Origin: Mucilaginibacter agri
Lineage (GTDB): Bacteria > Bacteroidota > Bacteroidia > Sphingobacteriales > Sphingobacteriaceae
NCBI RefSeq assembly: GCF_009928685.1
Contig: NZ_WWEO01000039.1
Coordinates: 1-64,000, forward strand
DNA: 64,000 nucleotides
Direction of reading: 5' to 3'
The position numbers and the translations under genes were made by a program. Position 1 is the first letter of the stretch. Every line of letters starts with the position of its first letter. The notes under the pieces were generated by a model. That model saw only the letters and a program-made list of their open reading frames with translations, was not told the origin of the DNA and made no database searches. Below are positions 51,916-60,482 of this stretch, in pieces.

Positions 51916-52074
51916 ATATCTGTCCTGTGGGTTGCCGAAACAAGTTCGGCATGACGTGGTGGAGAGAGGTTGATATTTTGAATTACTCGCGCTATCGTGA
52001 GTAAGCGAACTAATAGAGCAGGAAAATCCTAAATGGAGCCTTTTAAATAAAAATATAATGGACTGGCCTCCAGT
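51916..52074. repeat. Direct repeat, copy 2 (159 bp)
   Basis: Same order as copy 1, with two internal deletions (in the TGAGGTAAGCGAACT region) and scattered mismatches. Between the copies (51880-51905) lies a partial GATTCTTCGCTGACGCTCTGA element related to the arms at 13794. The 52075-52152 stretch is AT-rich and empty. Confidence 0.85.
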
Positions 52075-52152
52075 ACCTTAATTTAACAATGTTTCCGATT
52101 TCGAATTTTTCTTCCACTTTAACTGATTTATATTTTATATATCAATTAGATT

Positions 52153-54099
52153 TTAAAAAAGCTTATTAATTTCTATGAAGACCTTCTGAAAATTGTCAAT
52201 TGTGATTTTATCAAAGAAGGTTATATCGATTCCTTTCGCAGCTAATATATTGGCAGGGCGATAGTGATTAAAACGATCGACACCTAGATACTTCGAAATT
52301 TGTATGAGGGTTGGCTTGATTTTATCATTTAAATCGGTAAGATTAATTTTTTTTGTAGGAAAAGCTTCATTATATATTTTTAAATAGTCTTCTTTTGCAA
52401 ATAAATCTTCGATGTCTGCCGTTGTATAGCCCTCTAAAAACTCATCGAAAAAACGTATCTTCTTTTTAGCAATAATTTTATGATCGATCAAATCATCAAA
52501 TTTTGCTTGACCATCTTTATAGGTGTCTAACAAACAGACAATGTTTAAATCGCTTCCTCTAAGTAGCGAGATGAACGTAGCAACTTTATCTAAGCCGCCG
52601 GTTGGAACAATTGTGATTTTTTCATCCAGACTTGTTAGCCCACTGGCTTGCAATAATGATGACATGACTTGTATATATAGTAAGTCACTTGCGCCTTCAA
52701 CTAATAGGTTGTGTTTCGAAACAAATAGATTTTGCGCTAAATCATATCCTAATGCGGCCTGTAAAGGGAATAGGGTATTGGGGTCTTTTTCTTGGATACT
52801 GTCTGAAATTACGGAGCCCTTTTCAGTTTCAAAGACAGTTCTAACCTTATTGAGATTATCTGATTCTATCATAAATGGAGAATGTGTCGAATAGATTATT
52901 TGATAGTCATCGGACAAGTCTTCCAAAAACCTTAAAAGATTATCTTGGGCTGAGGCATGAAGATTTAGCCCTGGCTCATCTAATAATAGTATAAAATTAC
53001 TCGTTTTATCCTCTTGAATTTTTTTGAACCAAACCAAGAAAGAAAAAAACCAATTGAAACCCTTACTCCTGTTTTTTAATGGTAAGGACACACCACTTCG
53101 TCTATTTTTGACACGAATGTCTAAAATATGTTCGACTACTTTTACATCAGTCAAGGTCTCCTGTTGACCGTTATATGGGTTTACAATAGTCTTTTTTTCT
53201 TCTTTCTGAATTTTATCTATATCAAAGATTATTTCTAAATTTTTATTAGTGCCCCAATATTTAAAAAGCTCATCAGTTATAGTGGCCTGGGTGGCCTCAA
53301 GTTCTGCTTTAAAATCTTCATAATTCTCAGCATCCATTAATTCGTCAACATTTATGTCTGCTAATTCAAATAACGCTTTTGCTGTTTTTTGTTCTTCATC
53401 ATTTAAATCTTCACGTTGAAGATTTTCAATGCTAATTCTTGAGGGTAATGAGTAATATTCGTCGTAATAAAGGTACTTAGGTAGATTAGGAGCCAAATGA
53501 ATTCTCATTATGTATTCGCATAACGGGTTTGCCCATCCGTTTACATTCTTGAAATAGTCTGAAAGCAATTTCAGAGCAGCGATGATTTTTTCATCTTTAT
53601 ATTCATTAATGACTGCATCTAACGAGTCTTTCTTAACTGCTGCCAAAAGCTTGTCATTTAAAGCTTTGCTAGAGATTCCCAAAGATTCCGTTTTGGCTTC
53701 TATAAACTTTTTAAAGTCACATGTTATATCGTTATACGTGCGTTTGTTAGAAAATTTATAAGAGACAGAAAAGTTTTTCTGGCTAAAAATTCCCTCGCCT
53801 ATATCGTTGGCAATCGTAGCCAAGAGATTTTCACTAATTGAATAATTGCATGTAATAGCTATCGGGTCATCGCCACTCTTGTCAAGATTTTTTTTCTCCT
53901 TTCTTGGATAATCATGGGTAGTATTATACTTAAAACTCTTGTCATTTTGAAAGTAGTTAGATTTTGCTAAAGCCTCAAGTATTGATGTTTTGCCTGACTC
54001 ATTCATTCCCACCAATATTGTAATATCATCTTCAACAATAAAGGATTGTTCATTTTCAATGCTTTTGTATTTATGGATTTTTACACTTTTGAGTTTCAT
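52153..54099 (-). CDS. OLD-family ATP-dependent endonuclease (AAA ATPase plus TOPRIM)
   Basis: 648 residues. ABC-type ATPase: Walker A GMNESGKTS at residues 31-39, Walker B LLLDEPGLNLH, and a THSPF switch. A TOPRIM-like domain follows: LLVEGASDLLY with a catalytic Glu and CLLDTYKDG with acidic residues. Class 1 OLD proteins include phage P2 Old and the GajA part of Gabija. No UvrD-like gene follows, so this is a solitary OLD. Composition is AT-rich and codon use differs from its neighbours, and it sits in a repeat-filled gap, both suggesting transfer. A defence role is likely but unproven. Confidence 0.88.
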   Translation of the reverse strand: MKLKSVKIHKYKSIENEQSFIVEDDITILVGMNESGKTSILEALAKSNYFQNDKSFKYNTTHDYPRKEKKNLDKSGDDPIAITCNYSISENLLATIANDIGEGIFSQKNFSVSYKFSNKRTYNDITCDFKKFIEAKTESLGISSKALNDKLLAAVKKDSLDAVINEYKDEKIIAALKLLSDYFKNVNGWANPLCEYIMRIHLAPNLPKYLYYDEYYSLPSRISIENLQREDLNDEEQKTAKALFELADINVDELMDAENYEDFKAELEATQATITDELFKYWGTNKNLEIIFDIDKIQKEEKKTIVNPYNGQQETLTDVKVVEHILDIRVKNRRSGVSLPLKNRSKGFNWFFSFLVWFKKIQEDKTSNFILLLDEPGLNLHASAQDNLLRFLEDLSDDYQIIYSTHSPFMIESDNLNKVRTVFETEKGSVISDSIQEKDPNTLFPLQAALGYDLAQNLFVSKHNLLVEGASDLLYIQVMSSLLQASGLTSLDEKITIVPTGGLDKVATFISLLRGSDLNIVCLLDTYKDGQAKFDDLIDHKIIAKKKIRFFDEFLEGYTTADIEDLFAKEDYLKIYNEAFPTKKINLTDLNDKIKPTLIQISKYLGVDRFNHYRPANILAAKGIDITFFDKITIDNFQKVFIEINKLF

Positions 54100-54176
54100 G
54101 ATTGAATAAATGCCAGTTCTACGATTGAATAACTTTTGTAATCAAATTAATCAATTGTAACTCGGTTGTTCGGTAG

Positions 54177-54214
54177 TATAAACACCCTATATCTGTCAGT
54201 GTAAACACCCTGTA
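54177..54214. promoter_or_regulatory. Paired operator-like direct repeats upstream of the OLD gene
   Basis: TATAAACACCCTATA (54177-54191) and TGTAAACACCCTGTA (54200-54214) share an 11-of-15 core, 23 bp apart, about two helical turns. They lie 78-115 bp upstream of the start at 54099, where a regulator or a recombinase could bind. Confidence 0.45.
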
Positions 54215-54342
54215 AGTTTATATAATTCTCTGATGCGTGTGCATTTGATAGGGCATTTATTAATGTCCGGGGATATCAGCATTCCAAATGCTATCCGCTC
54301 AAGCTCGGCTACAAATGAGTACAGATTGAATCCATTCAAAAA

Positions 54343-54398
54343 ATACTTTTAAGTCATAAAAAGTGGAACACTGAATGCTTTTTATGACTTAAAAGTAT
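54343..54398. repeat. Perfect 21-bp-armed inverted repeat
   Basis: Arms at 54343-54363 and 54378-54398 are fully complementary; the core is ACTTTTAAGTCATAAAAAG. The 14-nt loop is TGGAACACTGAATG. There is no clear T-run, so a simple terminator is not certain. Confidence 0.85.
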
Positions 54399-54471
54399 GT
54401 GGGATAAGAATTTGATTATAAGGCAGATATCTGGATTTTGCCGACAAATACTGACTTTTAAGTTGGAACAC

Positions 54472-54506
54472 AGTGGTGCATGTGGAACTTTGCACCATGC
54501 ACCACT
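54472..54506. repeat. 11-bp-armed inverted repeat next to the VWA gene end
   Basis: AGTGGTGCATG (54472-54482) and CATGCACCACT (54496-54506). The loop and flanks carry GGAAC elements (TGGAACAC, TGGAACTTTG) related to the loop of the larger hairpin at 54343. It is 10 nt beyond the stop of the VWA gene and may end its transcript. Confidence 0.75.
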
Positions 54507-54516
54507 ATGTTCAGTG

Positions 54517-56490
54517 TTATTCTTTAGCGGCCAGCCCGCTGGCGGCCATCAGTTTAGCGCTCTCTGCCAGTTTCACAAACTCGGCGCGGTAGCCATCATG
54601 GTCGGTGCCTTTAGCGGCGCGGGCCATCTCTATCGCCTGGTCGAAGGTTGCTTTCTGTTTGTAATCAGATTCGCGCAACAGCATACCAAACTCGGCTACA
54701 GCAGCGGCGAAACGAAAGTCGGTTGAGGTGGCCGCCAAGGCAGTTGGTTGGTCCATAACTACTGCCTGGCTTAACTTACTTTTGTCCGATTCCGGCTCTT
54801 TGTAGCGGAACTTTATGGTCACCAAATCATTAGATAAATAACTTCCAGCTGGCTTCTGAACCTTTTGATATTTCAACGGATCAACACTGCTACTGAAGCT
54901 ATCGTGTACCCCTGCCGGAATAATCTCATATAATGCGGTTACGGTGTGGCCAGCACCCATGTCGCCGGCGTCTTTTAGGTCGTTATTAAAATCTTCTTTG
55001 TTCAGCATCCGGTTTTCGTAGCCTATCAGTCGGTAGGCCTCTACCTTGCCGGGGTTAAATTCCAATTGTAGTTTCACATCTTTGGCTACCGTAAATAAGG
55101 TGCCACCAAATTCGCTTACCAGGGTTTTGCGGGCTTCGGTAATGTTATCGATATAGGCGTAGTTCCCATTGCCCTTATCGGCCAGGGTTTCCATCTTGCT
55201 ATCCTTGTAATTACCCATGCCGAAGCCCAGGACAGACAAGAATACGCCGCTCTTACGTTCGTTTTCAATAAGTTGCTGCATATCTTCGTCGGATGATGCT
55301 CCTACATTGAAATCACCGTCGGTTGCCAAAATTACGCGGTTGTTGCCGCCTTTAATATAGTTGGTCTTAGCCACGTTATAAGCCAGTTTTATACCCGCGC
55401 CGCCTGCGGTAGAACCACCCGCAGTTAAGTTATCAATGGCTTCTTTAATGGCGGTTTTTTGATCGCCGGGGGTAGGGGGTAATACCATTCCGGCGGCGCC
55501 GGCATAAACTACAATCGCAACTTTGTCTTTGTCACGCAATTGATCTACCAATAGTTTTAATGATGATTGTACTAACGGCAATTTATTTGGCTGCATCATA
55601 GAGCCCGATACATCGATCAAAAATACAAGGTTTGAAGCTGGTAACTTATCTGTGGTAACGGTTCTGGCTTTTAAGCCAATACGCAACAGGCGGTGCAATG
55701 GATTCCACGGTGCCGAAGAAAGTTCGGTATGGATTGCTACGGGCGAGTTATCTGTAGGGCCGCTGAGGTTGTAATTAAAGTAATTGATCATCTCCTCCAC
55801 ACGCACCGCATCTTTAGGCGGCAGTTGGCCGTTATTAATAAAGCGGCGCACATTAGTATAGGACGCCGCATCTACATCAACCGAAAACGTGGAGAGCGGG
55901 TTATCTAAAGGATTCTGAAATCCATTTTCGGTTATACCTTTATACGATTCGTCATTGACAGGTGCCGGAGGGGCCATGTAACCATATATAGCGTTCTGCG
56001 ATGTCGTGCCTCTAACTGTTACCTTCGCCGCGCTACCCGGGGTATAGGTGCGTGTAACTTTAACATCGCTTTTGCCAACTGGCTCATCAATTCTGATCTC
56101 GGCGTTAGCATCACCTACCCGGGTAACTGAACCGGTTACACTACGTTTTTGCTGAGTAGCATAGCCTGTAACTACAACTTCGTTTAATGCTTTGTTGTCC
56201 CTGTCGAGTTTAACGTCGATTTTGTCCGATTTGCCAATTGCTATTTTCTTAGGGATATATCCTATAAAGCTAAACACTAAGGCGGTTTTACCCTCGGGTA
56301 TAGTAAGCTGATATTGGCCGGACTGGTTAGTCACGGTACCGACATTGGTACCTTCAACCTTAACGGTTACGCCCGTTATCGGTTGCTTATCTGTCGCATC
56401 ATAAACAGTTCCGCTAATGGTGCGGTTGCTGGTTTGGCCAAATCCGGTAAGGCCGGTAAGCAACATAAAAAGTAATGACAGTTTTCTCAT
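54517..56490 (-). CDS. VWA domain protein with carboxypeptidase-regulatory-like N-terminal domain (YfbK-like)
   Basis: 657 residues from ATG 56490 (an upstream in-frame start at 56541 precedes the signal). Signal peptide, then a CarboxypepD_reg-like beta-sandwich (ISGTVYDATDKQPITGVTVKVEGTNVGTV). A segment LNEVVVTGYATQQKRSVTGSV follows, and then DANAEVRIDEPVG before a VWA domain with the MIDAS-type DVSGSM and TDGDFNVG. The C-terminal YfbK-type domain completes it. The protein is probably in the outer membrane or periplasm and binds ligands or assemblies. It is divergent from an ECF sigma gene. Confidence 0.9.
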   Translation of the reverse strand: MRKLSLLFMLLTGLTGFGQTSNRTISGTVYDATDKQPITGVTVKVEGTNVGTVTNQSGQYQLTIPEGKTALVFSFIGYIPKKIAIGKSDKIDVKLDRDNKALNEVVVTGYATQQKRSVTGSVTRVGDANAEIRIDEPVGKSDVKVTRTYTPGSAAKVTVRGTTSQNAIYGYMAPPAPVNDESYKGITENGFQNPLDNPLSTFSVDVDAASYTNVRRFINNGQLPPKDAVRVEEMINYFNYNLSGPTDNSPVAIHTELSSAPWNPLHRLLRIGLKARTVTTDKLPASNLVFLIDVSGSMMQPNKLPLVQSSLKLLVDQLRDKDKVAIVVYAGAAGMVLPPTPGDQKTAIKEAIDNLTAGGSTAGGAGIKLAYNVAKTNYIKGGNNRVILATDGDFNVGASSDEDMQQLIENERKSGVFLSVLGFGMGNYKDSKMETLADKGNGNYAYIDNITEARKTLVSEFGGTLFTVAKDVKLQLEFNPGKVEAYRLIGYENRMLNKEDFNNDLKDAGDMGAGHTVTALYEIIPAGVHDSFSSSVDPLKYQKVQKPAGSYLSNDLVTIKFRYKEPESDKSKLSQAVVMDQPTALAATSTDFRFAAAVAEFGMLLRESDYKQKATFDQAIEMARAAKGTDHDGYRAEFVKLAESAKLMAASGLAAKE

Positions 56491-56575
56491 GGTTAGTTCT
56501 TTTAAGTTTATATAAGGATGCAGGCGTATACACATTTCCATAAGCCATTTAAAAAAATTATTTTACCCTCATTAA

Positions 56576-57148
56576 ATGAGTTGGTTCAACAAGAAAACTA
56601 AGCCGGAGGAAACAGGCGACGAAAGCCTGCTTGCAACCTATCGCAGTACCGGCGACCTGGCCTTGTTGGGCAAGCTTTATGAGCGCTACATGCCCCTGGT
56701 GTATGGCGTATGTCTTAAATACCTGCAAGATGAGGAGCAGAGTAAAGACGCCGTGATGCAGATATTTGAGGACCTTGTTGATAAGGTTGTTAAGCATGAT
56801 ATCAAACAATTCAGGAGTTGGCTATATGTACTGAGTCGGAACTATTGCCTGATGCAGCTACGATCGGCTAAAAAGTTTGATACCGTTAGTGTAGATGATG
56901 TTATGGAATCGGCCTTTGTTTTGCATCCTGACAACAGTAGTAAAGAAGAATATCTGCAAAGCCTGGAGCGCTGCATGGAAAAACTTAATGACGCCCAAAA
57001 GCAAACCGTCGACCTGTTTTATTTGCAGGAGAAATGCTACAAGGATATTGCCGGGCAAACCGGCTTTAGTTTAAATGAGGTAAAGAGCTTTATCCAGAAC
57101 GGGAAGCGCAACCTTAAAATTTGCATGGAAAAAAATAGTGAGCGTTAA
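56576..57148 (+). CDS. ECF-type RNA polymerase sigma factor
   Basis: 190 residues. Sigma-2 region: LATYRSTGDLALLGKLYERYMPLVYGVCLKYLQDEEQSKDAVMQIFEDL. Sigma-4 region: LNDAQKQTVDLFYLQEKCYKDIAGQTGFSLNEVKSFIQNGKRNLK with a helix-turn-helix. It directs RNA polymerase to a stress or nutrient regulon. The next gene overlaps it by 11 nt, the pattern of a sigma/anti-sigma pair. Confidence 0.93.
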   Translation: MSWFNKKTKPEETGDESLLATYRSTGDLALLGKLYERYMPLVYGVCLKYLQDEEQSKDAVMQIFEDLVDKVVKHDIKQFRSWLYVLSRNYCLMQLRSAKKFDTVSVDDVMESAFVLHPDNSSKEEYLQSLERCMEKLNDAQKQTVDLFYLQEKCYKDIAGQTGFSLNEVKSFIQNGKRNLKICMEKNSER

Positions 57149-58424
57149 AAAAACGGACATATCGCAAATAAGGAAGTATCTCAACGGGGAGCTTGATGCG
57201 CGCGCCATGCATAAACTGGAGCGACAGGCGCAAGACGATCCGTTTTTGATGGATGCGCTGGAAGGTTATACCGGGAAGAAAGATCAACAAAATAATTTGG
57301 ACGATCTTCAACGCCACCTTAATCGTCGGGTTGCCGGCGGAAGCAAAAAGATGGTTGCCATGTGGCCATTAGTTTCGGTAGCTGCCTCAGTTTTAGTAAT
57401 GCTTGGTGTTGGCGCGTGGTGGTTGATTGCGTATCAACCGGCAGTAAATAAAAAGCTTCCACCAACTGCCGATAACACGGTTATTGCAAGAACGCCGGTA
57501 GCTCATGCTACACCTTCGCCAGCAAACAGCGCAGAAATAAAGCCGCCTATACCTCAGCATCATGAAGAAATTAGACCTGCGCCGGTTGGACAGTCATACG
57601 CTGCTAATGCTATGCCTGGAACAGAAACTTTTAAAGGAGATGCTAACGCTGAAGTAAGGATTGATGAACCGGTTGGCAGGAGCGATGTAAAAGCAGCACC
57701 GGAAGACAGCGCGGCCAAAGACGCGATGTTGAAAGAGGTGATTATAACGGGCTACATGACGCAGCGAAAAAAAGATATAACTGGCTCTGTGGCAATTGTT
57801 CAGCCAATAGATAGTCAATTAAAAGGGCGTGTTGAGGGCGTTACTGTAACCTCGCCTACACTGAAGCAGCGGATGGATTCGCAATTTATTACCGGGCAGG
57901 TTTTTGCAAATGATGATAAACTGCCGATTCCCGGTGTTTCGGTCAGCGTTAGCGGTAAAAATACGGCCACGCAGACTGATGCTTTTGGAAGATTCAAAAT
58001 AGCGGCAACAAAGTCGGATAAACTTAACCTGGGCTATATTGGGTTTGAGCCCAAAACTGTCAACGTAAAAGGTGATAGCCTAAACATTGTGCTCACACCA
58101 AGATACAATGCATTAAATGAAGTTGTAGTTGTTGGGTATGGTACGCAAAAAATAATTGAAGAGGCTCATCCAGTGAATGGTTGGGATGATTTTAGAAAAT
58201 ATCTTGAAGATAATACAACCTCGCCAGATGGTAAAGAAGGAAAAGTAAGGATTAGGTTTACCGTAAATGCCAACAATAGTCTCAGCGAATTTAAGGTGAC
58301 CAAAAGTTTGAGCACAGCAGCCGACGCCGAAGCCATTCGCATAATTAAAGAAGGGCCGAAATGGATTCACAATGTAAGCGGAGAAGCTGAGACTGTAACC
58401 GTAAGGATCAACTTTAAAAAGTAA
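57138..58424 (+). CDS. Predicted anti-sigma factor with carboxypeptidase-regulatory and TonB C-terminal domains
   Basis: 428 residues from a GTG at 57138, inside the sigma gene. Residues 1-70 (QIRKYLNGELDARAMHKLERQAQDDPFLMDALEGY) form a cytosolic anti-sigma-like head. One span follows (MWPLVSVAASVLVMLGVGAWW, about 72-92). The periplasmic part has DANAEVRIDEPVGRSDVK, ITGYMTQRKKDITGSV, a CarboxypepD_reg-like domain (LPIPGVSVSVSG...LNEVVVVGYGTQ) and a TonB-type C-terminal domain (VRIRFTVNANNSLSEFKVTKSL). It may carry a signal from a TonB-linked partner to the sigma factor; this is inferred from domain order. Confidence 0.85.
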   Translation: MSVKKTDISQIRKYLNGELDARAMHKLERQAQDDPFLMDALEGYTGKKDQQNNLDDLQRHLNRRVAGGSKKMVAMWPLVSVAASVLVMLGVGAWWLIAYQPAVNKKLPPTADNTVIARTPVAHATPSPANSAEIKPPIPQHHEEIRPAPVGQSYAANAMPGTETFKGDANAEVRIDEPVGRSDVKAAPEDSAAKDAMLKEVIITGYMTQRKKDITGSVAIVQPIDSQLKGRVEGVTVTSPTLKQRMDSQFITGQVFANDDKLPIPGVSVSVSGKNTATQTDAFGRFKIAATKSDKLNLGYIGFEPKTVNVKGDSLNIVLTPRYNALNEVVVVGYGTQKIIEEAHPVNGWDDFRKYLEDNTTSPDGKEGKVRIRFTVNANNSLSEFKVTKSLSTAADAEAIRIIKEGPKWIHNVSGEAETVTVRINFKK

Positions 58425-58444
58425 AACCTCGTAACAGCAACACG

Positions 58445-58476
58445 TTTGTAGGTTAATACTTTAATGCCTAATTTTA
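58445..58476 (+). promoter_or_regulatory. Promoter for the DUF885 gene
   Basis: TTTG (58445-58448), a 20-bp spacer, and TAATTTTA (58469-58476), one base off TAnnTTTG. The start codon is 20 nt downstream. Confidence 0.5.
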
Positions 58477-58496
58477 ACCTTTAACCCCCTCAAATC

Positions 58497-60284
58497 ATGC
58501 GCAAAATTTACACCCTGTTGTGTGCCGCCGTTTTGTTTACAGCTTGTAAGCAATCAGGTACAAATACAACCGTAGCGGTATCGTCAGATAATAAGGATAT
58601 CGCTAAACTATTTGATAATTATTATGAAGACCGCCTGAAGCTGTTCCCGCTAGAGGCAACTTTTGCTGGCGATAGCCGCTATAACGACCTGTTGCCCAAT
58701 GATGGTTCGGCCGAGTTTATTAAGCAATCGCACGATTTTTATATCAGCTATTTAAACAAACTGAAAGCTTTTAAGCGCGAAGACCTTGACCAGGCTGATC
58801 AGCTATCATACGATATTTTCAATTACGAAATGAACATCGCCATTGCAGGCTACGATCATCATTTCGAATACCTGCCGATGAACCAGTTTTTCTCGCTGCC
58901 ATTAACATTTGGTCAACTGGGATCTGGTACAGGTGCACAACCGTTTAAAACGGTTAAGGATTATGATAATTGGTTGAAAAGAATATCTGCTTTTAAACTA
59001 TGGGCCGATACGGCCAAAGCCAACTTTGATAAAGGCATTAAAGCCGGTGATGTATTGCCTAAGGCGCTTGTGATAAAAACTATACCACAAATGGAAAGCA
59101 TGGTAGTTGCATCGCCAGAAAAGAGCTTGTTTTACGGCCCAATTGATAGCCTGCCAAAAAGTTTTTCAGACGGAGACAAAAAACGCCTCACTGATGCTTA
59201 TAAGCAAGCGATCATGACGGAAATTGTCCCGACCTACAAAGGTTTGGCCGATTATCTTAAAACTACTTACCTGCCGCATGCGCGCGCTACATCGGGTTAT
59301 TCTGCCATGCCTGATGGCCCGGGTATGTACAAGTATTTGGTTAAGCAGAACACTACCACAGATAAAACCCCTGAAGAGATCTATCAGCTGGGCCTTAAAG
59401 AGGTTGCCCGTATCCGGATGGAGATGGATAGCATCAAAAATAAAGTTGGCTTTAAAGGCGACTTGAAGGCGTTTTTTGAGTACATGAAAACCAATCCTAA
59501 GTTTATGCCTTATAAAACGCCTAAACAGGTATTGGATGCTTTCGAAAACATTCACAAGCGCATGGAGCCAAACCTGAAAAAGATGTTTAATCATGTGCCT
59601 AAAACACCATTCGAAATTCGCCAGACTGAGGCCTTCCGTGCGGCTTCGGCCAGTGCCGAGTACAACCAGGGTAGTGCCGATGGTAGCCGTCCGGGTATAT
59701 TTTACGTACCGATATTAGACGCTACTAGATTCAACATCACTTCGGGTATGGAGTCTTTGTTCTTGCACGAAGCCATTCCTGGTCACCACTACCAGATTTC
59801 TTTAACACAGGAAAATACGTCATTGCCTAAATTCCGTCGCTTTGGTGGAGATAATGCTTATGTAGAAGGCTGGGCACTATATTGCGAGTCCCTAGGTAAA
59901 GAGCTGGGCTTATATACCGATCCTTATCAGCACATGGGTGCCCTGGGCGATGAAATTCACCGCGCTATCCGTTTAGTTGTTGACGTTGCCATCCACACCA
60001 AAGGTATGACCCGCGAACAAGCTATTAAATACATGATGGATAACGAAGCTATAAACGAGCAAGGCGCTACTGCAGAAATTGAGCGTTATATGGCTATCCC
60101 AGGTCAGGCTTTGGGTTACAAAATTGGCGCCCTCAAAATCAGAGAACTGCGTACTAAAGCTGAAAAAGCATTAGGCAATAAATTCGACCTGGCCGAATTC
60201 CATAACCAGATACTGAAAGACGGATCGATGCCGCTGGCAGTATTGGAAAGTAAGATTGATGCCTGGATCGCTACGCAGAAATAG
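58497..60284 (+). CDS. DUF885 family predicted peptidase lipoprotein
   Basis: 595 residues. A lipoprotein signal ends LFTAC at residue 16. DUF885 proteins are zinc-dependent; the motif HEAIPGHHYQ is present. Other marks: FRRFGGDNAYVEGWALYCESLGKELGLY and IGALKIRELR. Members are secreted, cleave peptides or are annotated X-Pro-like, without a firm substrate. Single gene with promoter and terminator. Confidence 0.9.
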   Translation: MRKIYTLLCAAVLFTACKQSGTNTTVAVSSDNKDIAKLFDNYYEDRLKLFPLEATFAGDSRYNDLLPNDGSAEFIKQSHDFYISYLNKLKAFKREDLDQADQLSYDIFNYEMNIAIAGYDHHFEYLPMNQFFSLPLTFGQLGSGTGAQPFKTVKDYDNWLKRISAFKLWADTAKANFDKGIKAGDVLPKALVIKTIPQMESMVVASPEKSLFYGPIDSLPKSFSDGDKKRLTDAYKQAIMTEIVPTYKGLADYLKTTYLPHARATSGYSAMPDGPGMYKYLVKQNTTTDKTPEEIYQLGLKEVARIRMEMDSIKNKVGFKGDLKAFFEYMKTNPKFMPYKTPKQVLDAFENIHKRMEPNLKKMFNHVPKTPFEIRQTEAFRAASASAEYNQGSADGSRPGIFYVPILDATRFNITSGMESLFLHEAIPGHHYQISLTQENTSLPKFRRFGGDNAYVEGWALYCESLGKELGLYTDPYQHMGALGDEIHRAIRLVVDVAIHTKGMTREQAIKYMMDNEAINEQGATAEIERYMAIPGQALGYKIGALKIRELRTKAEKALGNKFDLAEFHNQILKDGSMPLAVLESKIDAWIATQK

Positions 60285-60314
60285 AATCAAGAGTCGAGAG
60301 TCAGGAATCAAGAC
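60284..60314. repeat. Heptamer quasi-tandem array
   Basis: AATCAAG, AGTCGAG, AGTCAGG, AATCAAG follow directly after the DUF885 stop. The same units as in mqnB. Confidence 0.65.
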
Positions 60315-60318
60315 TATA

Positions 60319-60362
60319 TAAAAAGAAAGAGGCCGATGCATTGCATCGGCCTCTTTCTTTTT
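60319..60362. terminator. Terminator after the DUF885 gene
   Basis: Arms AAAAAGAAAGAGGCCGATG / CATCGGCCTCTTTCTTTTT with a 5-nt loop; T-runs on both strands. Confidence 0.93.
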
Positions 60363-60377
60363 ATATTTTTTTCTACC

Positions 60378-60463
60378 GTCACTGCGAGGTACGAAGCAAT
60401 CCCCGATTAGAAAATCCGCGCTGCATAGCTTGGGATTGCTTCGTCGTACCTCCTCGCAAAGAC
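60378..60463. repeat. REP-like hairpin, GTCATTGCGAGG family
   Basis: Left arm GTCACTGCGAGGTACGAAGC (60378 onward) and right arm GGGATTGCTTCGTCGTACCT... (to 60463). Arms are less regular than in the copy at 38775, with small insertions. Confidence 0.8.
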
Positions 60464-60482
60464 ATGAATTAAGATATCGGAC

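Noticed and set aside
52153..54099. Gabija system
   Set aside because: The OLD gene resembles GajA in outline, but no UvrD-like GajB gene follows or precedes it.
52153..54516. Prophage remnant
   Set aside because: Apart from the OLD gene there are no integrase, capsid, tail or lysis genes.
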